Shown here: piece by piece, positions 1 through 6,689 of the stretch | Layout: each line of letters opens with the position of its first letter | Position numbering within the stretch: the stretch's first letter is position 1 | Assembly: GCA_050249235.1 (NCBI GenBank) | Contig: JBFWQW010000059.1 | Coordinates: forward strand, 1 to 17,563 | Direction: 5' to 3' | DNA from: JAEKLB01 sp050249235 | GTDB taxonomy: Bacteria > Actinomycetota > Acidimicrobiia > Acidimicrobiales > CADCSY01 | Length of the DNA stretch: 17,563 nucleotides | Translations under genes and position numbers: made by a program | The notes under the pieces: generated by a model | Told to the model about the DNA's origin: nothing | The model's input: the letters and a program-made list of their open reading frames with translations, nothing else | Database searches by the model: none

Positions 1-121
1 CACCCCGATCACGCCGCGCTCACCACACACGCCCCCAATCGAGGCGCGCCACCGCAAACCGGCCCACCGCCATCACCAGCCAGCCGCCCCGCCCCAACAC
101 GTCGCAACCCGCGCATCTGGG
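1..121. other. Intergenic edge, no gene seen
   Basis: This stretch lies just downstream of the carboxyltransferase stop codon. It is strongly C- and A-rich on the plus strand with very little T. I see no convincing open frame, RNA gene or hairpin terminator in it. Confidence 0.5.
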
Positions 122-1465
122 TCAGAGCGGGGTGTTGTCGTGGGACCGCCCGGGCAGGCGCTCGCGCTTGCTGCGCAGCATGGCCAGCGCGCCGGCCACC
201 GACCGCCTGGTGTCGGCCGGATCGACGACGGCGTCGACCAGGCCGTGCTCGGCCGCGACCCAGGGCGTGAGCAGGGTGGCCTCGTAGTCAGCCTCGGCCT
301 CGGCCCGGGCTTCCGGGGTCGACCGGCGGTGGAGGATCTCGACGGCTCCCTTCGCTCCCATCACCGCCAGCTCGGCCGACGGCCAGGCGAGGCAGACGTC
401 GTTGCCCATGGTCTTGGAGTCCATGACGATGTAGGCCCCGCCGTAGGCCTTCCGGAGCACGAGGCAGACACGCGGCACGGTGGCCCGGGCGTAGGCGGAC
501 ACGAGCTGGGCGCCATGGCGGATGATGCCCCGCCACTCGAGGTCCTTGCCGGGGAGGAACCCGGAGGTGTCGACCAGGGTGAGGATCGGCAGGTTGAAGG
601 CGTCGCAGAGGGCGACGAACCGGGCCCCCTTCTGGCTGGACGGGATGTCGAGGGTGCCGGCCAGGGCGATCGGCTGGTTGGCGACGATGCCGAGGGGCCG
701 CCCGTCGACGGTGGCCAGGGCGGTGACGAGGTTGGGGGCCCAGCCGGCCCACAGCTCGAGCACCTCGCCCTCGTCGGCGAGCGCGGCGGCGACGAGGCGG
801 ACGTCGTAGGAGCCGGTCGACGCGGCCGGGATCAGGGCCGTGAGCTCCGGGGTGGCCCGTTCGACGGGGTCGTCGGTGGGGATCGTGGGTGGCTCGTCGT
901 CGCAGCTGTCCGGCAGGTGGGCCAGCACCGCCCCGAGGAAGTCGAGCGCGCCGGCCTCGTCGGTGGCGACGTGGGCGACGACACCCGAGGTCCGGCGCAG
1001 CGAGGCCGGACCGCCCAGCTCCTCGCCGTCGAGCACCTCGCCGGTGAAGGCGGCGATGGCGGCCGGGCCGCTCACGTAGGCGGCCGCCGCTTCGGTGGCC
1101 ACGACGACGTCGGCCATGCCGAGGAGGAGCGCCGACCCCCCGACGGCCGGCCCGGTGATGGCGGCCAGGACGGGGACGACCCCGGCGCAGGCGGCGATGG
1201 CGGCCGCCGCCCGGCCCCAGCCGTCGAGGGCGCCGACCCCGTCGTCGAGGTCGGCGCCGGTGGACGCCAGCACCAGCACCAGCGGGCGGCGGAGCCGGTG
1301 GGCCAACGTGGCCGCGGCCTCGAGGTTCGTGGCCCCGGCCTCGTCCAGGGAGCCCCCGCAGGCGCCGTCCCGGCTGCGGGCCAGCACGACCCGGCGTCCG
1401 GCCAGCTGGGCCGTGCCGACGGCGACGGAGCCCGGCACCCCGGCCCGCACCGCCTGGCCGGTCAT
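122..1465 (-). CDS. Acyl-CoA carboxylase carboxyltransferase (beta) subunit, N-terminally short
   Basis: A 447-residue protein with the two crotonase-fold halves of biotin-dependent acyl-CoA carboxylase beta subunits (AccD/PccB type), which move carboxyl groups between carboxybiotin and an acyl-CoA. The N half is degenerate but keeps the GPAVGG oxyanion loop (residues 105-110) and a SGPAAIAAFTGE stretch (132-143). The C half is canonical: GRPLGIVANQP (255-265), DIPSSQKGARF (273-283), TLVDTSGFLPG (296-306), RKAYGGAY (338-345) and a VMGAKGAVEIL stretch (368-378). Family members are usually about 510-540 residues. Here the first 60 or so are missing and the usual SGGAR loop reads ASTGADLDDG (67-76). 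No biotin carboxylase or biotin carrier gene is in the window, so the substrate is unknown. It lies 91 bp downstream of the LysR gene on the same strand. Start is ATG with no clear Shine-Dalgarno. A decarboxylase subunit is an alternative. Family confident, specificity not. Confidence 0.88.
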   Translation of the reverse strand: MTGQAVRAGVPGSVAVGTAQLAGRRVVLARSRDGACGGSLDEAGATNLEAAATLAHRLRRPLVLVLASTGADLDDGVGALDGWGRAAAAIAACAGVVPVLAAITGPAVGGSALLLGMADVVVATEAAAAYVSGPAAIAAFTGEVLDGEELGGPASLRRTSGVVAHVATDEAGALDFLGAVLAHLPDSCDDEPPTIPTDDPVERATPELTALIPAASTGSYDVRLVAAALADEGEVLELWAGWAPNLVTALATVDGRPLGIVANQPIALAGTLDIPSSQKGARFVALCDAFNLPILTLVDTSGFLPGKDLEWRGIIRHGAQLVSAYARATVPRVCLVLRKAYGGAYIVMDSKTMGNDVCLAWPSAELAVMGAKGAVEILHRRSTPEARAEAEADYEATLLTPWVAAEHGLVDAVVDPADTRRSVAGALAMLRSKRERLPGRSHDNTPL

Positions 1466-1556
1466 CGCGGTGACGCTACAGAAGGTGCGACCGGCGGTGG
1501 CTCATGCCTCTCGGTCCGGGCCTCTCTCGGTCCGCGCCGACCGCCCGGGGCGGTGC

Positions 1557-2501
1557 TCAGCGGCCGGTGGGCCGGGCCGTGACCGCGATGCCGAGCAGCT
1601 CGCGGGCCCGGCTCGTGACGACCTCGACGATGCACTCGGCGAGCGCCCGGCTGGGCGCCGACGGCAGGCCCCGGCGGCGGACGGCCAGGCCGACCCGGCG
1701 GACCGGCGGGTCCTCGATCGCCACCCGGTGCCAGGCAGCCGTCTCGACGTGGGGGACGCCGCTGGAGGGGAGCACCGACGGGCCGAAGCCCTGGAACGAG
1801 AGCTCGGCGATGAGCCGGAGCCCGTCGAGCTCGGCCATCGTGCGTAGGGCCACGCCGGCCTCGGCCGCGGCGTCGTCGAGGTCGACCCGGATCGACGTGC
1901 CGGGAGGGGGCAGGAGGAGCTCGTGCTCGGCCAGCTCGGCCAGGCCGACCTGCTCGCGGTGGGCGAGGGGGTGGCCCTCGGGCACGACGACCACGAGGTC
2001 CTCATCGAAGAGCGGGTCGACCTTCACCTCGGGGTCGGTGACCGGGAGGTTGACGATCGCCAGGTCGAGGTCGCCGGCGACGAGGGCGGGCAGCAGGCTG
2101 GTGGTGTTCCCCTCGAGGACGCCGACCTCGACCCGGGGATGGCGGTCGGCCACCAACCGGAGCAGCGGGGGGACGAGCCAGGGTCCGGGGGTGCCGATCA
2201 CGCCCAACCGGACCCGTCCGACGACCTCGTCCCGCAGCGAGGCCACGTCGGCCGAGAGGGCGGCCAGCTCGGCCTGCACCCGGCGGGCCCGGGCGACCAC
2301 GGCCACCCCCTCCTCCGTGAGCCGACCGGCGGCCCGGTCGACGAGCGTCACGCCCAGCTCGCGCTCGAGCCTGGCGATGTGGGTCGACACGTTCGACTGC
2401 ACGGTGTGCAGCACGTCCGCGGCGGCGGAGAAGGTCCCCGTCTCGGCGACGGCGACCAGGGCGGCGAGCTGGCGGAGGTCCATCTGCTTCAAGGATGCCA
2501 T
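1557..2501 (-). CDS. LysR-type transcriptional regulator
   Basis: A 314-residue LysR-family regulator of normal family length. The winged HTH is at the N-terminus: MDLRQLAALVAVAETGTFS starts at residue 7, followed by AAADVLHTVQSNVSTHIARL (27-46) and the wing ending in LTEEG (61-65). The rest reads as the periplasmic-binding-protein-like effector domain, with RLGVIGTPGPWLVPPLL and DLDLAIVNLPV typical of subdomain I. The effector is unknown. The start is uncertain: ATG at 2501 gives a six-residue extension, while ATG at 2483 gives the classic MDLRQL N-terminus. Neither has a good Shine-Dalgarno. It precedes the carboxyltransferase on the same strand, so it may be co-transcribed with it. LysR proteins often control the divergent neighbour, here the phosphatase gene. 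Confidence 0.92.
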   Translation of the reverse strand: MASLKQMDLRQLAALVAVAETGTFSAAADVLHTVQSNVSTHIARLERELGVTLVDRAAGRLTEEGVAVVARARRVQAELAALSADVASLRDEVVGRVRLGVIGTPGPWLVPPLLRLVADRHPRVEVGVLEGNTTSLLPALVAGDLDLAIVNLPVTDPEVKVDPLFDEDLVVVVPEGHPLAHREQVGLAELAEHELLLPPPGTSIRVDLDDAAAEAGVALRTMAELDGLRLIAELSFQGFGPSVLPSSGVPHVETAAWHRVAIEDPPVRRVGLAVRRRGLPSAPSRALAECIVEVVTSRARELLGIAVTARPTGR

Positions 2502-2506
2502 GCATC
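2494..2506. repeat. Short inverted repeat over the LysR start
   Basis: GATGC-CAT-GCATC, a perfect 5-bp inverted repeat whose 3-base centre is the upstream ATG of the LysR gene read on the minus strand. If translation really begins at 2483, this would lie in the leader and could be part of an autoregulatory site. It is short enough to be chance. Confidence 0.25.
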
Positions 2507-2576
2507 GAGAAGAACTGTTGGAAAGATCAGCGGAACCGGTGCAGACTGCTCCTCAACAAGGACGGTCGATCCACCA

Positions 2577-2634
2577 CCCCCCCCGGTGAGATCCCGTCCG
2601 TCAACGAGCGAGCGGCTGGTCCAACCCCCCCCCC
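2577..2634. repeat. Two poly-C runs in the divergent intergenic region
   Basis: Runs of 8 C (2577-2584) and 10 C (2625-2634) lie 40 bases apart in the 197-bp gap between the LysR gene and the phosphatase gene, upstream of the phosphatase Shine-Dalgarno. Homopolymer runs this long are slippage-prone and could vary promoter spacing or leader length. Apart from these runs and a relatively A-rich patch at about 2505-2530, I see no defined promoter in the gap. Confidence 0.5.
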
Positions 2635-2684
2635 GGACCGGCCCTCGTTCGTTTTGTCCCTCCATCCCACCCCGCCGCCGACCG

Positions 2685-2689
2685 AAGGA
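2685..2689 (+). promoter_or_regulatory. Ribosome binding site deciding the phosphatase start
   Basis: AAGGA ends nine bases before the ATG at 2699. It supports that start over the longer in-frame opening at 2495, whose extra residues are low-complexity and run through the poly-C tracts. Confidence 0.65.
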
Positions 2690-2698
2690 TCGAACTGC

Positions 2699-3418
2699 AT
2701 GGCACGATCGGGCGACGTGGTGGCGGTGGAGGAGAGCACGCCGATCCCGGCCGGCCAGTCGGTGGGGGGCCGGCCGCGGGGTGGTCGGGTGATCGCGATC
2801 GCGGCCCGGGCGTTGGCCGGCCTCGTGCTGCTGCTGGTCGTCGGCAACCTCGCCATCGTCGGCGCCTGGAAGGTGAACGCCGCGGCTGCATCGGGGGCGC
2901 CGTTCCGGGTCGACGGCGTCGACAACTTCCGGGTGGTCGACGCCCGGGTCTGGCGCGGGGGTGCTCCCGACGGCGCCCGGTCGTACCGGTCGCTCGCCGA
3001 GCACGGCGCCACCACGGTGATCGACCTGCGGGCCGAGGAGGACATCCGGGTCGACGAGGAGCTGCTGGCGGGCCTCGGCCTCCGGCTGGTGCCGGTCCCG
3101 ATCCGCGACGGGCAGGTGCCGAGCACGTCCCAGATCGACGCCGTGCTGGCTGCGATCGCCGGGAGCGACGGGCCCGTCTTCGTCCACTGCGGTGCCGGCG
3201 TGGGTCGCACCGGGGCCATGGTCGCCGCCTACCAGGTGGCCGCCGGCAATGCCACGCCCGGCCAGGCCGTGCTCGACAACCTCGCCGTCGGGCCGCCCTC
3301 GCTCGAGCAGCTGGCGTTCGCCGCCCGCCTCGGCAGCGGGACCGATCGGCCGCCGGCGCCCCTCGTGGCCCTCAGCCGCCTGCTGGACGCCCCCCGCCGC
3401 CTCTGGAGCTACCTGTAG
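2699..3418 (+). CDS. Membrane-anchored tyrosine/dual-specificity protein phosphatase
   Basis: A 239-residue protein with a cysteine-based phosphatase domain. The CX5R P-loop is HCGAGVGRTG, with nucleophile Cys164 and phosphate-binding Arg170. A plausible general acid is Asp137 in VPIRDGQ. The fold leader FRVVDARVWRGGAPDGA (77-93) resembles the start of DSP-like and bacterial PTP domains. Before it come a basic stretch (GGRPRGGR, 23-30) and one hydrophobic helix at about 31-55. This predicts a single-pass anchor with an N-in topology, which would place the catalytic domain outside the membrane. It stands alone on the plus strand, diverging from LysR and ending 16 bp from the convergent membrane-protein gene. 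The substrate is unknown. It could act on phosphoproteins, phosphoinositides or other small phosphoesters. Confidence 0.85.
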   Translation: MARSGDVVAVEESTPIPAGQSVGGRPRGGRVIAIAARALAGLVLLLVVGNLAIVGAWKVNAAAASGAPFRVDGVDNFRVVDARVWRGGAPDGARSYRSLAEHGATTVIDLRAEEDIRVDEELLAGLGLRLVPVPIRDGQVPSTSQIDAVLAAIAGSDGPVFVHCGAGVGRTGAMVAAYQVAAGNATPGQAVLDNLAVGPPSLEQLAFAARLGSGTDRPPAPLVALSRLLDAPRRLWSYL

Positions 3419-3434
3419 CGCTGCCCCTCCGGGC

Positions 3435-4319
3435 CTACTCCACCCGCCGCACCGACACGACGTCGGCGAGGATGCGGTCGAACTGGGCGTCCTCCATGCA
3501 GCCGACGAAGCGCCGGGTGGCGTGCTTGCCGATGGCCGGCGAGAAGGTCAGGTGCACCAGGCCGTCGTCGCCCCCCGTCAGGGCGTCGAGGCCATGGGCA
3601 TGGCCGATGGTGTGCCGGCAGGCGACGAACAGGGCCTCGGCGGTGGCCTCACTGCTCCGGACGGTGAAGCGGCGCTCGATCGAGAGCGATATCTCGGTGC
3701 CACCCGCGAGCGGGGGATCGGAACGGTCCTGGGTGGCGTCGGCGACGAGGTCGGCGGCCGTGACCGTGAGGACGGCGCCGGCCAGCACCGTGAACGCGGT
3801 CGCCCCGACGCGGGCCACCCGGGCCGGGCGGTGGACGGGCCGGGGCACCGGATCGGGCTCGGCGGCGAGGAGGCCGTGCCGCGGGAGCTGGACGTCGTCG
3901 AGGCGGCGGGCCAGGTCGCGCTCGAGGAGCGGCCGGGACGTGACCATGGCCAGCCGTTCCACCGCGAAGGCGAGCAGGGACATGATCACGCCGGCGCCGA
4001 GCAGGACGGGGACGAAGACCTGGAGGCGGGTGCTCGACTCGTCGAGCCACTGGAACGGGGGGGAGGCCGGCGGCGCCGTGCGTCGGATCGTGGGCAGCGT
4101 GGCGCGGTCCTCGATCCGGTCCAGGCGCTGCTCGATCGACGCCAGCCGGCGGAGCAGCAGGGTGCCGAGCAGGGCGACCTCGGTGGCCACGAAGAAGCAG
4201 CCGGCGACGAGCGCCCGGTTCCACTCCCACCGATACAGGTAGACGATGAGGTAGCCGCCGGAGGCGGCGAGCATCGTGGCCGTGATGGCCTGGCCGACCT
4301 TGGCGGCGACGCCGGTCAC
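3435..4319 (-). CDS. Four-TM membrane protein of unknown function, coupled to the phosphotransferase gene
   Basis: I do not recognise a named family. The 294-residue protein starts at a GTG (4319) that overlaps the upstream gene's TGA as GTGA, which implies translational coupling. Hydrophobic segments lie at about 10-28, 35-57, 100-120 and 171-191. The WEWNRALVAGCFF stretch (31-43) links the first two. A charged, possibly coiled segment, RRLASIEQRLDRIEDR (57-72), follows the second. Residues 122-170 are basic, rich in Arg and Pro, and probably cytosolic. The last 95 residues form a soluble domain with Cys234 and Cys274; by the positive-inside rule it would be extracytoplasmic and could carry a disulfide. 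It is the distal gene of the pair beginning at 6487, so it may localise or respond to the enzyme's product. Function is inference only. Confidence 0.82.
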   Translation of the reverse strand: MTGVAAKVGQAITATMLAASGGYLIVYLYRWEWNRALVAGCFFVATEVALLGTLLLRRLASIEQRLDRIEDRATLPTIRRTAPPASPPFQWLDESSTRLQVFVPVLLGAGVIMSLLAFAVERLAMVTSRPLLERDLARRLDDVQLPRHGLLAAEPDPVPRPVHRPARVARVGATAFTVLAGAVLTVTAADLVADATQDRSDPPLAGGTEISLSIERRFTVRSSEATAEALFVACRHTIGHAHGLDALTGGDDGLVHLTFSPAIGKHATRRFVGCMEDAQFDRILADVVSVRRVE

Positions 4320-6487
4320 GGGACGTCCCGCAGGTCGATGGCACCGTCGGGTCGGGTGGGCCCGTCGGCCAGCGCCCGGACCTCGCCGGTGTCGCCGTCG
4401 ACGAGGAGGCGCGAGCCGGCCGGGAACCGCTCGACCGCGCCGGGAACGCCGACGACGGTCGGGATGCCGAGCTCCCTGGCGAGGATGGCGAGGTGGGCCA
4501 GCACCGAGCCCGCCTCGGCGACGAGACCGGCCCGACCGGGGAGCTGCCCGGCGAGGGCGGGGTCGAGGGTGGCGACGACGAGCACCGAGCCGATGCCGTC
4601 GCCGACTGGTCCGGACCCGCGCCCACCGCCGGCCCCGGTGCCGCCGTCGCCCGCCGGCCGGGAGAGGGCGACCGGTCGTCCGTCGTCGGCCAGGCGGAAC
4701 ACGGGTGGTGGCGCCGGGGCGAGCGGACGTGAGCGGGCGGCGAGGTCGTCGGGGAGCCGGTCGTGGCGGACGGCGTCGGTGAGCTCGGTCCGGCCGAGCA
4801 ACGAGACGAGCTCGCCGGGCGCCGACGGTGGGGCCGATCCCTGGGCGGCCCGGCGGCCGAGCCGCCCGGCCAGCTCGACGGCCACCCGGCTCTCGAGCTC
4901 CTGGAGCCAACGGACCCGCAGCCGGAGCGACTCCCGCCGGTTGGGTGGGTCGTGCGGGCCGGGCGGCTCGGCCGCCGGTGAGGTCGGCCCGAAGTGGGCG
5001 GGCGAAGGCGGGATACGGGGCGCGACGAGGGCGAGCACCTCCGGCCGCCGGGCGACGATCTCGGCGTCGGTCGTCCCCGGCTCGCCGGCCCGCGCCGCGG
5101 CCACGGCCCGGAGGGCGGCCCCGGCCAGCGACCCGCCCTCCTCGTCGAGCAGGGAGCCGGCCAGCACCTCGTGGGCGTGGACGGCACGGAGCGCGGTGTC
5201 GCACCGGTCGAGGACCCGGAGCAGGACCTCGTCGCCGAGCCCGGCGAGGTCGCCGACGTCGGCCAGCTGGCGGTCGGTGTCGGCGAGGAGGCGGTCGACG
5301 AGGGTCGGCAGGGCGAGGCGGAGGCGGCCCACCCGCCAGGCCGCGCCGAGGCGCCGGGCGGCGGGACGGGGGTCGAGGCGCCGGATACCGGCCGGACGCT
5401 CGCCTTCGAGCAGGTCGAGGTCGGCGACGGCCCAGCCGCCGACGGTCGTGACGATCGGCGATCCGGCCAACCGCCGCGGCCCGGCCGCACCGGTCAGCAC
5501 CAGCGCGACCCGGACCGCATCCCGGAGGGGCGGCAGCCAGAGGTCGGCTTCGAGGCGGCTGAGCGGAACCGGGAAGGTCTCGGCCACCGGTCCGGCACCC
5601 AGACGCGGACCCCGGCCGACGAGCCCGCCCGTGGCGGTGACCGGTCGGGTCTGGAGGAGCCACAGGCCCCTCTCGTCGGCGGCCCACTCGATGTCCTGGG
5701 GGCCGTCGTGCAGCGCACGGGCCGCGCCCGCCAACCGGGCCAGGCGACGGCGGAGCCGGCGGGGGAGGGCCGGGCCGCCGAGTCGCCGGCCCCGGCGGGA
5801 GAGGGTCGTCCGCCGCCCGCTCACCCGGCCGGACACGATCGGCTCGGGGTTGCCGTCCACCCACTCGACCACCAGTCGGTCGCCGCCGGTGACCGGATCG
5901 ACGCCGAAGAGGACCCCGCCGACCGATGCCTGCACCATCGGCTGCACGAGCACGGCCATCGGTTCGGTGCCGGCGCTGGCCAGCACGGTGGCCACCGCGT
6001 CGAGGAAGGCGGGCCACGACGTCACGTCGAGGACGGTCGTGAAGCGGCCGGCCATCGAGGAGGTGGCGGTGTCCTCCACCGGCGACGACGACCGCACCGC
6101 CAGCGGGAGGTGCTCGCCCCCGAGGCTCCGCCAGGCCGGCTCGAGCCGCCCGTCGACGCCGTCGGCCAGGACGGCCCGGCCCGGCCCGGCCTCGGGCCGC
6201 CGCACGGCGCCGGTGGTGACGACGAAGCCGGGCAGGACGGGGAGACCGGCGGCGCGCGACCGGGCCAGGGCGGCGGCCTTCGAGCCGGCGAGGTCGGCGT
6301 CGGTGGCGGCGGGGGAGCCGAGATCGCAGACGACCTCAGGGCTCCCGTCGAGGACCTCCCGTCCCGTGTCGAGGACTCCCGCGCCGACGTTCCCTGGGGC
6401 CGTCTCGGCGGCCGGGTCGTGGCCGGGCCCGGCGGCGGCACCCGGGGGCACCCGGTGGTCCCGCTCGACCAGCTTCGTCACGCGCAT
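4316..6487 (-). CDS. PEP-utilising phosphotransferase, rifampicin phosphotransferase-like architecture
   Basis: A 723-residue protein of the PEP synthase/pyruvate phosphate dikinase superfamily. After a low-complexity N-terminus (1-52), an ATP-grasp nucleotide domain runs from about 53 to 285: GSKAAALARSRAAGLPVLPGF (68-88), AVRSSSPVEDT (130-140), VLVQPMV (179-185), GVLFGVDPVTG (191-201) and the closing LWLLQTRPV (275-283). A divergent middle of about 350 residues follows. The phosphohistidine swivel domain is at the C-terminus: AHLAILARELGIPTVVG with His665. The PEP/pyruvate-binding barrel that ends true PEP synthases is absent. The order ATP domain, substrate domain, His domain matches rifampicin phosphotransferases, which use ATP to phosphorylate a small molecule, though those are longer (about 860). 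The middle domain gives no clue to the substrate. It overlaps the next gene by four bases. Antibiotic inactivation is possible but unproven. Confidence 0.85.
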   Translation of the reverse strand: MRVTKLVERDHRVPPGAAAGPGHDPAAETAPGNVGAGVLDTGREVLDGSPEVVCDLGSPAATDADLAGSKAAALARSRAAGLPVLPGFVVTTGAVRRPEAGPGRAVLADGVDGRLEPAWRSLGGEHLPLAVRSSSPVEDTATSSMAGRFTTVLDVTSWPAFLDAVATVLASAGTEPMAVLVQPMVQASVGGVLFGVDPVTGGDRLVVEWVDGNPEPIVSGRVSGRRTTLSRRGRRLGGPALPRRLRRRLARLAGAARALHDGPQDIEWAADERGLWLLQTRPVTATGGLVGRGPRLGAGPVAETFPVPLSRLEADLWLPPLRDAVRVALVLTGAAGPRRLAGSPIVTTVGGWAVADLDLLEGERPAGIRRLDPRPAARRLGAAWRVGRLRLALPTLVDRLLADTDRQLADVGDLAGLGDEVLLRVLDRCDTALRAVHAHEVLAGSLLDEEGGSLAGAALRAVAAARAGEPGTTDAEIVARRPEVLALVAPRIPPSPAHFGPTSPAAEPPGPHDPPNRRESLRLRVRWLQELESRVAVELAGRLGRRAAQGSAPPSAPGELVSLLGRTELTDAVRHDRLPDDLAARSRPLAPAPPPVFRLADDGRPVALSRPAGDGGTGAGGGRGSGPVGDGIGSVLVVATLDPALAGQLPGRAGLVAEAGSVLAHLAILARELGIPTVVGVPGAVERFPAGSRLLVDGDTGEVRALADGPTRPDGAIDLRDVP

Positions 6488-6550
6488 GGTGCCCCCACGA
6501 GGAGACCGTCGGCGGCTAGAGCATGGCCTGCCCTACCCCGCGCGCGTCGG

Positions 6551-6570
6551 GATGTCGTCCGAACGACATC
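6551..6570. repeat. Perfect 8-bp inverted repeat between aconitase and phosphotransferase genes
   Basis: GATGTCGT and ACGACATC flank a four-base centre (CCGA), giving a 20-bp near-perfect dyad. It sits 120 bp after the aconitase stop and 64 bp before the phosphotransferase start in a 202-bp gap. As RNA on the minus strand it is a hairpin with a UCGG loop. No U-run follows, so an operator for a dimeric repressor is as likely as a terminator. I see nothing else distinct in the gap. Confidence 0.5.
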
Positions 6571-6689
6571 TGGCCGCAACCTGTCGTGCCGATCTCACGC
6601 CCGTCACGGCACGCGCCGAGGTCTCGCCGGTACGGATCGAGGTCGGTACGTTCGTGGTCGCGCCCCGCTCCCGGTTGCAGGTCGGGTGC

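Noticed and set aside
2495..2698. 68-residue extension of the phosphatase to 2495
   Set aside because: It would run through both poly-C tracts and overlap the LysR start. AAGGA nine bases before ATG 2699 supports the shorter protein.
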